From Dipteris shenzhenensis (lineage: Eukaryota; Polypodiophyta; Polypodiopsida; Gleicheniales), in NCBI GenBank assembly GCA_047967505.1, contig CM106540.1: a DNA stretch of 64,000 nucleotides; one strand, written 5' to 3'. The notes beneath the pieces are model-generated. The model saw only the letters and a list, made by a program, of their open reading frames with translations. It did no database searches and was not told where the DNA came from. Numbering within the stretch: position 1 is the first letter of the stretch; the number at the start of each line of letters is the position of its first letter. The translations under genes were made by a program, and so were the position numbers. Positions 45,150-56,396 of the stretch are shown in pieces.

Positions 45150-45480
45150 TAGTCCATCATGTCTTGTGTGGTCTCAGCCTGTGTGGCACCATATCTCGAC
45201 CTGTGTGGTCTGGGCCTATGTGGCAATATATCTCAATCTTTGTGGTCTCGACCTATGTGGCATATCTTGACCTGTGTGGTCTCGACTTGTGTGGCATTAT
45301 ATCTCGAAACTTGTGTCTTGGCCTATGTGGTCTATAATAGTATAGTTGGTAATATTCTTTGCAAAAAGCTTGGAGGGGTTGAGCAAATTATATTAAAATT
45401 TTTATATCTCGACCTTTGTGGTCTAAATTTTTTATATCTTGATGTTTGTGGTCTAAGCTTGTGTGGTATATAATAGTATA
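45150..45480. repeat. TGTGTGGTCTCGACC minisatellite
   Basis: Irregular 20-45 bp repeats of (TGTGTGG)(TCTCGACC)/(CATATATCTCGA), starting at the break of the CACTA transposase and extending to the Helentron remnant. Cys/Leu/Val-rich frames are translations of it. Possibly a CACTA subterminal region. Confidence 0.75.
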
Positions 45481-45581
45481 GTTGCTAGTCTTATTTTGTA
45501 TTCTCTGTAACAAGCCTAGTGGGGCTGAGCAGATCATATTATAAATTCAAGTTTTTTTTTTTTTTGAGTGGAGAATTCAAA

Positions 45582-45807
45582 TCATGTGTGGCTCTTATGG
45601 CAGGGTGTATTTCTACATAAGATATTAGTATATATGTATACCACCTTTGCAAGAGAATTGGTCAATCTATTAATGTTCAAGTAGTTGGTTTTCAAAGTTT
45701 GCTTTAAAAATTGCATTAGGAGAGTATTCGCGATTTTTGTACTTTTCTTTAGTCCAAACTTGAAATTGGAATTTAGACAAGTCCAGATTTTTTGAATAGA
45801 GTGTTCT
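45582..45807 (-). pseudogene. Helentron polyprotein, decayed C-terminal tail
   Basis: A minus-strand frame overlaps the end of the endonuclease domain and runs to a stop at 45,582. It has no recognised motif beyond the shared GTTLDH region. An 18-T tract at about 45,550 marks the approximate end of the coding relic. Confidence 0.4.
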
Positions 45808-46295
45808 TTATGTGTGTGCATTGCTGTCAATGATGTCCCCACTGGTGTGGTCCAAAGTAGTTCCATGGATTGTTTTTGGGGCAAGGACTAGTTGTTCCAT
45901 TTCTTTTGTTGCCATGTATTCTTGCAGGCTTTTTTTTTTTTTGTTGTCCTTGTTATAGTCAATAGTAAAGTCGCCCACAATGCACGTTTGAATTGCTCTT
46001 GCAAAGTTCACTTGTATTTTTTGCAGCACTGCAATGAGGGATGCATGCGGTGACTTGTATACATTAATTATTGCTTGTTCTTTGTTTAAAGGATTGTGAG
46101 GATGCACTTTGTGCCATTTTCATTCATATTTTCCGTGTATTTAAGTTTGAAAGTGTTATCATAGTATGTTGCAAGCCCCATTCCCTCTGTTGTCTCAATG
46201 TGTTTCAGATTCAACAATGTCACCTCATTAGCACTTCTTGCATCTGTTTCTTGCAAACATACTATTCTTGCATTCATTAAGTACGGGCAACACAA
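45808..46295 (-). pseudogene. Endonuclease/exonuclease/phosphatase (EEP) domain of Helentron
   Basis: Two adjoining frames give the EEP fold in order. ARIVCLQETDA (46,240-46,273) has the catalytic metal-binding Glu of the L-Q-E-T motif. It is followed by a GLATYYDN segment and, after a frame break near 46,090, INVYKSPHASL, CIVGDFTIDYNKD (family GDFN; here Asn is Thr) and GTTLDH, the D-H motif (45,843-45,862). EEP domains nick DNA in LINE retrotransposons and in the Helentron class of Helitrons. Here it lies immediately C-terminal to a PIF1-type helicase on the same strand, as in Helentrons. It is inactive: frames are broken and the GDFN Asn is lost. Confidence 0.82.
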
Positions 46296-46374
46296 AATTT
46301 CTACTCTATGGCTACTAAATCCCTTGTGATTAGGCTAACCAAGTCCACCCTCATACTGTCCTTGCTCTAGAGTT

Positions 46375-47465
46375 TCATGTCCTTGAGTTCCACCAACATT
46401 TCTTTTGCAGACGATTGATTTCTCGTAGGAAACTATGGTCCACTTTTATATTTTCCCATTGTATAGGCGCGAGGAGGTACATGTTTGCTAGGTCCGTCAC
46501 CCTTAACAAACTTGTGTAAATAGGGCCATGTGTTTTTATGCTATTAGGGTCATATGCTAGCCTATCCATTATCAAGCCTTGGGAATGGTGCACGGTTTGT
46601 GCAGATGCCGGCTATATAGAACATTGTTCAAGTGGTTGTTCCCTATTTGGAACTCCCTTGTTATTTGTAGTATTGGTGTCTAGATATTGGTGCATGGTTA
46701 AACCTTGTGTTTCTAATCAGTGCACGAGCTTTCGCTCATGCTACCTCATCGGATAGTTTAATCAAAGATATCGGTGGTTTGCTTTCTCTTTCTAACCCTT
46801 TGAAGACCTCATTTGCTCTGCTCACTATTCCATCCTCGATGTCAAAATTCCCTGACCAAATTTCCACAGTCATGTTGGGTTTTAGCCTCAATTATTTGTG
46901 CAAGCCTGTAACTATTTTTCTCGGGTTTGGAGGGATTTTGATCCTCTTGTTGGATGTTCTGTGTTTGTTGTCGATTGTTGTAAGAACATGCGGGTCCCCT
47001 TCAAATTGTTTGGAAGATGAGATTGTTGTGCTACATTTGTGTAAAAACAATGCAGTGCCTCACGCTTGTTTGGAATAGGTCGAACATATACACTATTAAA
47101 CTCCATGAGCTCTTCGTTTGTTCGTGCACCAATGTGGATTTTTCTCAACATTTCAAGGAAAGGCCCTTTGTTTTGTCTCATTGGTTGTTTTAGTTCATAG
47201 TAGCGTATTTTTATCATCCAGAAAAATCCTAGTAGCGAACTTCCCGTTGGTTGTTGGGAGAACACCCATGAGTCATTAATGGGGCTTGCTTGGCAAAAGC
47301 CTTCACAAAAAAGGAGGTGCACACTACCAAAAGGCTCATCGTGCATGTGCCGTATTTCTCGCTTGTGCATACCAGCCGCTGACATGAACGTGTTCACACC
47401 CACCATTGAAACTTCATCGATGACAACTAGCTCGACGTTCTTATATAGGATGACAATGTTTGTAG
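46375..47465 (-). pseudogene. PIF1-type helicase domain of Helentron
   Basis: Starts around the Walker B segment VELVVIDEVSMVGV (about 47,390-47,435). It continues with FGSVHLLFCEGFCQASPIND (D/G-D-F-x-Q-L-x-P type, with Asp replaced by Glu), LKQPMRQNKGPFLEMLRKIH and ARTNEELMEFN. The next region (46,700-46,900) is frame-broken but keeps MTVEIWSGNFDIEDGIVSRA. The C-terminal block (46,375-46,593) is MHHSQGLIMDRLAYDPNSIK, YTSLLRVTDLANMYLLAPI and VDHSFLREINRL, helicase motif VI. The Walker A loop (G-x-x-G-x-G-K-S) is not visible. This would unwind DNA during Helitron rolling-circle transposition. Confidence 0.88.
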
Positions 47466-48717
47466 CTAAGGGCTGTGTAACTTGCTTGCAAGAAGTGGTA
47501 GGTGAAGGGATGTATCATACTTCTGCCTATACCTTCTGGCTACTTTTCCTATGTAAGCTAGCAAAAGTTCTCTTGGCAAGTTGGCATTTATTGTCTCTGT
47601 ATCTTCAGTAAAAGTGTTCATTCCTCTATTGTGCTTGTGTTTATATAGATGAATTCTTTTATGGCACTTGTGACTGGTAGTGAAAGGCATAGGTAAAAAA
47701 CTTGTTGTGCGTTGATATGTTGCGTGTTAAGTATGGTGTTCTTAACTTTCTATATGCATTCGTTTGCTGGAAAGGTATTTCGATGCTGTGCTTGATTGCT
47801 TCCTTGAGTGCATTTTTTGTTTTTTTGTCGATATTTGTTATATAGGATGTATAGTACAAGGCTGCCCCATGTGGGTTCATTATGAATTGCACATATGTGT
47901 TTGCCTCCCATAATGTTGAGATTGTGGGATTGAAGTCATTTTTGTATACATATTTTGGTTGTCTTTGTAGAAACAAGGAGGGTTTTGAAATGATGCTTTG
48001 AAGCATCAGCATGTATTTGTCCTCTGTCATTCCTAGCGCCAGGAAAACGTCAAGCTCGAATGCTTGCGCTTTGGGTTTTCCAAACAATGCGAAAACCTTC
48101 TTTGAGTTTTTCTTGTGCCTACCTTTAGGATCCTTGCTTTGTAGGGAGAGAAGCACATGTGTCTCCCTGAGAGGTGGATGAGGGAAGCCGAATTGACATT
48201 TCTTGTTTGTTTTAGTGCATATTTTCCTATGCTTGTGCATCTGAATATCTCTCAAAAATGCAATGGAAGCCAGGAGGAGTCCATGGAAATGTGGCTATCC
48301 ACATATTTCTCGATAGCCTCTATGTTGTTACCATTGTAGGTGGGTGAACCCCATAAGTATGTGGTCGTGCTAGGTTTGTCTATTCTGGAATTAGGTGACA
48401 AAAAAAAAAAATCCATGGGGCCTAGTATGCTATCATCTTGCCTCAGCAAGGTGTTCGTGACCGGGAACTTATGCGCATAGTATTGCATGATTGTGGCAGG
48501 GTTTGACCTAACCATGTTTTGGAGATCATCCATGGCCTCTGTGCACCCACCATTGTCCATGTTGTTACAGAGCTTGTGCAGGCAAGAGACCAAAGGCTCG
48601 AAACATTGCTCCACAGGCAGAGAATGTAACGAATAATGTCGGCGGGCCCAATTGCCTAAGCATTGCAAACACATTTTGTTTCAACCTTGCCTTGTAATTG
48701 GTTGCTGATGTGCACAA
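47466..48717 (-). pseudogene. Helitron Rep/N-terminal region, downstream part
   Basis: From the LTR junction the frame reads CTSATNYKARLKQNVFAMLR, then QLGPPTLFVTFSA, the hallmark of Helitron_like_N. A shift follows, with NPATIMQYYAHKFPVTNTLL, LGPMDFFFLSPNSRI and NNIEAIEKYVDSHIS (48,252-48,674). Then come IQMHKHRKICTKTNKKCQFG, FPHPPLRETHVLL, NDFNPTISTLWEANTYVQFI and LYYTSYITNIDKKTKNALKE (47,659-48,255). The order matches Helitron replication initiators. The family's His-x-His metal site should fall at the STTTYLW segment (about 48,350-48,385), where no His pair is visible. The preceding 5' portion lies at 62,581-63,041 beyond an LTR insertion. Confidence 0.85.
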
Positions 48718-48722
48718 GCAAG

Positions 48723-49006
48723 TGTTGAGGAATATGGTGCCATGTGCACATAATTAGAGGCTAAGCTATGCTCTAGGAATGTATTAAAGTAGCTACCCTA
48801 GGATGTGGACTACATGATATGAGGATGTGGACAAAGGACATCCATAAAGAGAGATGTGGATCAGAGGATCTCACAGGTCTTGACTATTCTAAGGGCTCTC
48901 TCTATATAAGAAGTCTATAATGTATTATTGATTACACATATTGCAATAGATTGAGTGTTTGCTACCCTATGTTTCTCTCGTGGTGCTTTGATCCCTTGTT
49001 TTCACA
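48723..49006 (+). repeat. 5' LTR of the outer element
   Basis: Contains a TATA-like CTCTCTATATAAGAAG at about 48,895-48,910. It ends TTTTCACA and is followed by TGGTATTAGAGC (one mismatch to the initiator-Met primer site). Confidence 0.9.
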
Positions 49007-49018
49007 TGGTATTAGAGC

Positions 49019-49914
49019 ATGGTTGTACCTTTAGTTAAGGCACCATCCTTCATTTGAGAGATTTAAGTGGTCTCTTTTATTCTTCAAGAGATCAAAGGCT
49101 TAGTTCCTTGAGAGAGAGATAGAGAGAGTCGATTCTTTTCAACCCATTAGAATCATTTAGAGAGATTCATATGTTCCGTCCATTGTTCTTTTGTGAGAGA
49201 GATATCCTAGATCTTACTCTACAATGAGGGAGACACAAAAAGACTCATAGAGTTGGGCAACTCCAAGGCTCATAACACTACACTACCTACAACCACGACC
49301 GTAATGAAGGCCACGGCTCTAGCTGCTTCAATGACCATCATGCTTCGCGGCCTTCTCCAAGAATGGTGACATCCTTCAACTTGGCACCTCCATGAAGCCC
49401 AAAGCTTCAGCCATCACAATGAGCCCATGGCTACACCTTCCTATGGAGACTAGCATAGATCTACAATCAGCTCAGCTCCCTTGCCTTAACTACACAATAG
49501 TACGTCTCATCCAATTCTACCATATCCAGCTTTGGCTCTCAGCGACTAAGCCTCCCAGACCTCATCGACCTGAGCAGCTCCTCTAATTGGGCCAGCAGAC
49601 CTTGCCAATGAATGGCTCACCAACTAGCACCCGACTCCCTTGCACCACAACTCTAATGACAAGCATCTCTCTCATCATAATCCAAAGCTGCACAAGGTTG
49701 CAACAAACAACTATGGCCATTATTAGGATCCTACGAGCTCATAGTGCATCTAGCAACCTCTAGATGCTCACAAACAACCGACCAACATGTCAGCTATTAC
49801 GATCGACCTCCAGCTAGCCGAGATGCCAACTACCTAGTTGATAGCCTTAAAGCACACATGCCTCTCCACAGCCTCATAAGTCCTCATAAGTCCCCTTCTC
49901 AATCTTCAAACGTC
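49019..49914 (+). other. Outer element interior, left part; no recognised gene
   Basis: Short frames only, e.g. 64 residues at 49,392-49,586 and 88 residues at 49,744-50,010, the latter running into the Copia LTR. No gag motif is seen. The region ends at the TCCGC target duplication of the Copia insertion. Confidence 0.6.
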
Positions 49915-49919
49915 TCCGC

Positions 49920-50258
49920 TGTTGAGATATCGAGCTCCAGGGTGACCGTTGTGCATTTATGTCACCGACTTGTTAGCTACAGATGTGGTTGGTACACCGC
50001 CCACGAATAATAGCTGGATGACAGCTATCCTTATCGACACTAGTTTGTGGCTCAGTTAGTATGCCACCTTAGTTAGTTGAGTTTGGTTGGAGACCCACAT
50101 ATAGGGTTCTTCTATTTCATTTGTACTAGAGTTCTTTTGTCTTTCACAACTAAGAAGAGGAAAACTGTTTTTAGCCTCCACCTTTGTGTGTATTCCCCCA
50201 TTGTGTATGTGAGAAAGCTGCAAGTGAGACTCCTTCCCTCTCTCTCACTATCTTCACA
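49920..50258 (+). repeat. Copia 5' LTR
   Basis: 339 bp with TG...CA ends, directly followed by the primer-binding site. Roughly 3.3% base differences from the 3' LTR. Confidence 0.97.
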
Positions 50259-50779
50259 TGGTATCAGAGCCTTGTTCGTGGTAAGGAGCTCAAGAAAGCA
50301 AACCAAGTTCACAGTGTCCTGGTAAGAGGACCAGTGTTGCTTTCCTGTTTCGAGTTTGGGAGCAAATCTCTGCAGGTAGCACAGCCGGAAGTGCAAGAGT
50401 GCACTGTCTCAGATTGAGACGCCCTTCGCGGTGTGGCGAGTGGGCATCATATGCTACTGTGACTTTATTTTTCTAATTCGAGGTCATTTCGGGGCCCATT
50501 TTGGAGGCGGAAATTCTCCGCAGGCACTCAGAAAAAGGCCCTGTTTTTGCTGTGCGACCACTGTTCTGCAGGTCGGTGAAAAGTTGCCGCAGAAAAGCAT
50601 CGTATGCCTGTGCGCAGAGATATTGGGAGTTGCAGAATCATCTTTATTGCCTGTTGATGCAAAATCGTCACTAGGAAGTGACTATGTGGTCAAAAACCAC
50701 TTTCGTCAGGTTTGCAGATTTGCCCTTGTGAGGCAGAAGCTGTTTTTTGCAATGACAGAATATTTTGCAGTGTTCTGTA

Positions 50780-51711
50780 ATGGCGTCTGATTCTCTTTCA
50801 CAGATTGTCACTGAAAAGCTTGACAAGAACAATTTCCAAGCATGGAAGTTTAGAATGAAGAATTTCCTTATGGGAAAAGGCTACTGGGAGTTCATTACAA
50901 GAAATGAAGAAGAACCAGTTCTTCCTAATGTTCCCAATCAACAGGAAATGCAGGCATTTAAAGGATGGCATGAGAGAGCCAGAAAAGTTATGTACTGGCT
51001 GTCTATCAGTATTTCAGATTCAATGATTGCGCATATTCAGGATGATGCAAGTATACCAAAGGTGGCATGGGATACTTTGGCTACAGCACAAATACACAGG
51101 CCAGGAAAATGGAACTCAAGCAGGAGCTGCACAATGTGCAGAGAGAAAATATGAGCATCAATGACTACCACATGAAGGTGAAGAAAATTGCGGATGCACT
51201 TGCTTCCATTGGGTCGCCAGTGGATGATGACGATTTAGTTTCTGTGACCTTGAATGGTCTAGGAAAGGATTATGCATAGTTCTGGACATCCATTGCCGTC
51301 CGTGAAAAATTTCCTGATTTTGAGGAGTTGATTGCTCTTTTAATTTTTGAAGAGCAGAGAAATGGTGGTGCATCTTCTTCAGGAGGAACCTCAAAAGAAA
51401 CTGTCTTCTACTCAAATGCTGGAAGGGGTAGAGGCAGAGGTAGAGGAGGCCGATCTGGAGGCCATGGTAGAAATCAGAATATGCAGCAAACTCAAGAAAA
51501 CCAGTCCTATGCAGGAGGACGTGGTAACTCTAGAGGCAGGGGGAGCCAAAGAGGTCGTGGTGGATGGCAGAGAGGCCAAAATGCAAACAGCAATGTTGAA
51601 TGCTACTACTGTGGTAAAATGGGGCATATGGCTAAAGACTACTACAAAAAGCAGAATGACATTATGAATGGAAAATTGCAGCAAGGCAATTATGCATCCT
51701 CTAGTAGATAG
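50780..51711 (+). pseudogene. Copia gag
   Basis: The start is taken at ATG 50,780 (MASDSLSQIVTEKLDKNNFQ), where similarity to UBN2-type gag begins; an in-frame upstream ATG at 50,765 adds only five residues. It continues WKFRMKNFLMGKGYWEFI and a capsid core. The frame breaks near 51,085, resumes as STNTQARKMELKQELHNVQR, meets TAG at 51,277 (CAG fits the family), and goes on to FWTSIAVREKFPDFEEL. A Gly/Arg-rich RGRGRGGRSGG tract precedes the knuckle CYYCGKMGHMAKDY, where the last Cys of CX2CX4HX4C has become Tyr. Gag would form the cytoplasmic virus-like particle. Confidence 0.92.
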
Positions 51712-51715
51712 GGTG

Positions 51716-51962
51716 ATGATAGAAATGAGCATTTGTTTATGGTACAACATATGACAAATTCTGTGACAAGTGCACAAGAAAGCAATGATGTGTGGTATGT
51801 TGACTCAAGTGCATCAAACCCAGGTCATGCTGAATGGATGCAGGATGTAAGGAAAATGGAAAAACCAGGATTTGTGGAGACTGGTGATGATACTGCACAT
51901 CCTATTGTGCAGATTGGCAAAATTCCTTTGTCTCTTGGTTGGGAAAAAGAAATACTTGTCTG
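51716..51962 (+). pseudogene. Copia protease
   Basis: DVWYVDSSASNPGHAEWMQD carries the aspartic protease site W-x-x-D-S-x-A-S. The family has D-S-G-A-S; here Gly is Ser, which should damage activity. The frame shifts near 51,945, just before the junction to the pre-integrase region (YLSDVFHVPNITKNLVSVGK). Confidence 0.88.
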
Positions 51963-53100
51963 ATGTATTTCATGTCCCGAACATCACCAAGAACCTGGTT
52001 TCTGTTGGTAAAATGGTTGAGCAGGGCTTGCAGGTCAGATTCAATCCTCATGGATGCTTTGTTGAGGATATGAAAAATAATGGTCGCTTGATAGCAAAAG
52101 GAAAGAAGAAAGGCAAGATGTTTACGCTGGATGTGGACATGCCTGAATTGAGTGCAGCAATGTTTGCACATGGGACTGGTGTAGTTGCAGATATTGATAT
52201 CTGGCATAAACACATTGGTCATGTTAATGTACAACGACTTAAATCAATGCAGGCCCAAAATATTATTGCAGGTTTGCCTAAATTCAAGGTTGCAGAAATG
52301 CATAAGGTTTGTGAAGCCTGTCAATTTGGAAAACAGGCAAGGAAATCATTTCCTAGGCATTTTCAAGAGAGTAAAAAGCCATTGGAATTAATCCACTCTG
52401 ATGTATGGACTACTAAAGCTACATCTATTGGAGGCTATCACTATTTTGTCACTTTTATTGATGACTTTAACAGAAAAGTTTGGGTGTATTTTATGAAAAA
52501 GAAAAGTGAAGTGTTTGGGCACTTCAAAGCTTTTAAAGCTATGGTTGAAAAAGAAACAGGCCTGCAAATAAAATGCCTAAGGTCAGATGGAGGGGGAGAG
52601 TACCTCTCAAATGAGTTTGCAAGGTTCCTGCAGGAGCATGGCATAAAGCAACAATATTCATGCAGTCATACCCCACAGCAAAATGGAATTGTAGAAAGGA
52701 AAAACAGGCATATTGGAGAGGTATCTCGGGCCATGCTAAATGAAAAAGATCTACCAGATTATTATTGGGCTATTATTATTGGGCTGAAGCAGTTCCTACA
52801 GCAGTTTATATAATGAACAGGATTCCCACTGCAGCAATACATGGCATGACACCAGAGGAGATGTATACTGGTAGGAAACCAGACATTTCTTATTTGAAAA
52901 TTTTTGGTTGCATTGCCTATGTTCATGTGCCAGATGAGTTGAGGTCCAAGTTGGATCCAAAGGCTGAGAAGTGCATCTTTATTGGTTACATTCTCTGTAG
53001 CAGAAAGGGTATAGATGCTATAACCCTTCTAGACGTAAGTTCACAGTGAGCAGAGATGTTGTTTTTGATGAGATGAGCAGCTGGTATAAACCAGTAAATG
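51963..53100 (+). pseudogene. Copia integrase
   Basis: The GAG-pre-integrase zinc finger is HKHIGHVNVQRLKSM...CEACQFGKQ (H-x3-H...C-x2-C). The catalytic core keeps Asp (LELIHSDVWTTKA), Asp (CLRSDGGGEYLSNEF) and Glu (QQNGIVERKNR), the D-D-35-E triad. An exact 14-bp tandem duplication (52,758-52,771 and 52,772-52,785) then shifts the frame at DYYWA. The C-terminal part continues as TAVYIMNRIPTAAIHGMTPE and YLKIFGCIAYVHVPDELRSK. A further frame change occurs near 52,995 before FTVSRDVVFDEMSSWY. Confidence 0.93.
52758..52785. repeat. Exact 14-bp tandem duplication in integrase
   Basis: ATTATTATTGGGCT occurs twice head to tail. Fourteen bases is not a multiple of three, so this alone breaks pol. 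It resembles replication slippage after insertion. Confidence 0.95.
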
Positions 53101-53159
53101 TGATGATTGATGTAGATGCACAAAATGGTAATGCTGCACAAAATTCACAGTAGCAATCA

Positions 53160-55099
53160 CAAAATATCAGTAGACCTGTAGTGTCCTCTAGCAGTGGTTC
53201 ACATACTTCACCATGGACAGGTAGACTGAGATCAGGAGAATCTCCTCAAAGCAATGTAGATAGTGGTACACAGGTATCATGAAAAGGAAAAGAGAAGGTA
53301 GATCAGCCCATGTTTGATGTGAATGCAGGTCACTCTTATGTGGATGGTGAATCCAGTGGCTCAGAACAGAGCATTGATGATGAGTTGGGTATTCCTTCTG
53401 TTGTTACACCTGGAGTAAGGAAGACCAAGGATGTTTTGAGAGCACCTAGAAGTGAGCCTATTTTGCATAGGTCTACTAGGGTTAGGTATCCTGTGGATAG
53501 GCTGAAATATGATGGATTTATAGCCATTCACTATGCCTATATGGTCAAAGTGATACAGGAACCAGAACCCACTTCTTTTGAGCAAGTGGGAAATGAAAAA
53601 TGGGAGAAAGCCATGGATGAAGAAATGGATGCCTTGGATGCAAATGCTACATGGGAATTGGTGCCTTTGCCTAAAGACAAGAATGCAATTGGCTGTAAGT
53701 GGATTTATAAGATCAAGCACAATGCAGATGGTTCTGTGAATAGATACAAGGCAAGATTAGTTGTCAAGGGGTATGCACAGACATATGGCATTGATTATGA
53801 AGAAACATTCAGCCCGGTTGCAAGGATGGCAACCGTAATAGCAGCCATTGCTATGGCTGCATCAAAGGGATGGTCTTTACATCAGATGGATGTAAAGAAT
53901 GCCTTCTTGCATGATGGTGATTTGCAAGAAGAGGTCTTTATGGAGCAGCCAGCAGGTTATGTTCATGCTATTCATCCTGAGTTTGTTTGCAGGTTGAAGA
54001 AAGCCTTGTATGGCTTGAAGCAAGCACCTAGAGCATGGTCTGACAAGATAGGACAGTATCTTGTCACTATTGGCTTTTAGATTTCCAAGGCAGATTTCTC
54101 ACTCTATGTGAGAAAAACAGAGAAAGGGATTATGCTGCTTGTCATTTATGTTGATGATTTGATCATCACGGGTGATAGTGATGAAGATATCCTTCATGTG
54201 AAAATGCTATTGAGGAAGAAGTTTGAGATGAAGGATTTGGGAGAGCTGCATTATTTCTTGGGCATTGAGGTGATTAGATCACCAAGTGGGATACAGCTCT
54301 TGCAGAGGCAGTATGGACTGGACATGCTGTCCAAATATTGGATGACAGGCTGTAAGCCTATTTTAGTTCCTTTGGAGCAGAATGTGAAACTGAGCGCAGA
54401 TGCAGGTGAGCTTCTGGAAGACCCTACTATGTACAGACACATAGTAGGAAGTTTGATTTACATGACTATTACCAGGCCAGATTTGAGCTATGCTATTGGG
54501 TTGGTAAGTCAGTTTATGCAGGCTCCAAGGAAACCACATTTGGATGCGGCTAGACGCATACTCAGGTATGTGAAGTCCACATTGCAGTATGGACTATTTT
54601 ATGAGACTGGGGTTCAGATACACTTGCATGGATACACTGATGCTGATTGGGCTGGTAGTATTTCTGATAGACGATATAGCAGTGGATATGTGTTCTCTTT
54701 TGGGAGTGCTGCAGTCACTTGGAGCAGCAAGAAACAACCTACAGTTGCCTTGTCGAGCACAGAGGCTAAGTACAGGGGTGCAACAATGGTTGCATGTGAG
54801 GTAGCTTGGTTGCATAAGCTACTCTATGATATGCATCAGTCTACAGATGGGCCAGTTGTCATTTATTATGACAACATGAGCAGTATACAATTGGCAAATA
54901 ACCCAGTCTATCATGCTAGAGCAAAGCACATTGAGGTGCATTATCACTATGTGCGGGAGAAGGTTTTACTAGGTCTTATTGATCTAGTTTATGTCAGCAC
55001 AGAGGATCAGGTAGCTGACATATTCACGAAAGCATTGGGCACAGAGAAGCTGCGCAAGTTCAGAGACCTGCTTGGTGTGCAGGAATTGGGATTGAGCTC
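53160..55099 (+). pseudogene. Copia reverse transcriptase and RNase H
   Basis: Past stops at 53,151 (TAG) and 53,280 (TGA), the frame gives WEKAMDEEMDALDANATWEL, then CKWIYKIKHNADGSVNRYKA, YEETFSPVARMATV and HQMDVKNAFLHDGDLQEEVF. A TAG at 54,078 follows TIGF (CAG would give the expected Gln before ISKADFS). The second half keeps the catalytic YVDDLIITGDSDEDI, then LHYFLGIEVIRSP and MYRHIVGSLIYMTITRPDLS. RNase H is GYTDADWAGSISDRR, TWSSKKQPTVALSSTEAKYR and VYYDNMSSIQLA-type sequence, ending in KHIEVHYHYVREKV and ADIFTKALGTEKL. It would make cDNA in the particle, but is split by stops. Confidence 0.95.
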
Positions 55100-55108
55100 A
55101 AGGGGGAG

Positions 55109-55460
55109 TGTTGAGATATCGAGCTCCACTCGCGATATGCCAGGGTGACCGTTGTGCATTTATGTCACTGACTTGTTAGCTACAGATGCAGTTGGTACAC
55201 CGCCCACGAATAATAGCTGGATGATAGCTATCCTTATCTACACTAGTTCGTGGGTCAGTTAGTATGCCACCTTAGTTAGTTGAGTTTGGTTTGAGACCCA
55301 CATATAGGGTTCTTCTATTTCTTTGTACTAGAGTTCTTTTGGCTTTCACAACTAAGAAGAGGAAAACTGTTTTCAGCCTCCACCTTTGTGTGTATTCCCC
55401 CATTGTGTATGTGAGAAAGTTGCAAGTGAGACTCCTTCCCTCTCTCTCACTATCTTCACA
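55109..55460 (+). repeat. Copia 3' LTR
   Basis: 352 bp, the same ends as the 5' LTR, preceded by the purine tract and followed by TCCGC. The 14-bp difference (ACTCGCGATATGCC after GAGCTCC) is the only large one. Confidence 0.97.
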
Positions 55461-55465
55461 TCCGC

Positions 55466-56396
55466 CGTAGGAAAAGAGTCTTCCTCCTGCAACACCATCA
55501 CCGTGTAGACCTAGCCCAAGGTTTGATAACCTTAGGCCACGTGGAAATGCCACATGGTAGTTGGATGGTCATTATCTAACTGTGGTTAGCTTCAATCTTG
55601 AACCAACTTCAATCTTGATATGTTGGTCAGTAGAATGCCATGTGGCACCACTTGATAAAATTGACCATCGTTGAGTTTATTTAGCTTTGGTTAACGAAGC
55701 TTGGTTAGAAGACTACCACATGCCATAGTGCCACCTAAGCACAAAGGTCCTAACTAAGTAGAATTTTGAATGATACATGTGAATCCCTATGTCACATCAT
55801 CAATTGTCCCTCTTCTTTATAAAATGTCAACAAGCCATAAATTGCAATCTAATAAGAATTTGCACATGCTCCAAAAAGGAAAAGTGATCATCTTTTTGAG
55901 CTCTACATGTCTCTCAAGTCAAAATCATTGTTAGAATCTAGACACTACCATTGAAGAAAAACAAAGCTCATGGTAAGACCTTTGCAACAAATAGTAAAGC
56001 AACACATGAATGCAGAAAGCATGTCAAAAGCACACGTGCGTCAGATGACCATATCGCATAACATGGCATCCACTCATAAAGCGCCACAGGAAGAACAAAG
56101 CATCATGCATCAAGCTATATCAAGCAAAGAAGAGAACGCCATTGAGAACATGTATTGAGAAGCAAAACTTTCTACCTTTAGCCCACACATTTGTAAATCA
56201 AACCTGACCACCTAAGAGTAGCTATGAAAGCACCCAAGGGAGGATTTGATCTTGTAATACCTAGATCTCACCACCTTAAGTAGGAAGGTATGTACTAAGG
56301 GGAGGTGATGGATTTGTAACTCACATCTGACCACCTTGCAGTAGCCAATGGATCATGGCACTGTGACGCCAAAAATTGATATTTTTTATTCGGCAT
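55466..56396 (+). other. Outer element interior, right part; no recognised gene
   Basis: Contains CCACATGG/GCCACATG-type motifs around 55,530-55,740 and a 62-residue frame at 55,970-56,158. No motif is recognised. It ends at the LTR of the nested Gypsy. Confidence 0.55.

Larger units (their letters stand above)
49915..55465 (+). mobile_element. Full-length Ty1/Copia retrotransposon with perfect TSD
   Basis: Both 5-bp duplications are TCCGC (49,915-49,919 and 55,461-55,465). The LTRs are 49,920-50,258 (339 bp) and 55,109-55,460 (352 bp), TGTTGAGATATC...TATCTTCACA. They differ by 11 substitutions, a 14-bp insert in the 3' copy after GAGCTCC, and one single-base gap. The primer site TGGTATCAGAGC (50,259-50,270) and purine tract AAGGGGGAG (55,100-55,108) are intact. 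Domain order is gag, protease, integrase, RT, RNase H, which defines Copia. At least four in-frame stops and four frame breaks make it non-autonomous. It lies inside the older 284-bp-LTR element. Confidence 0.97.
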
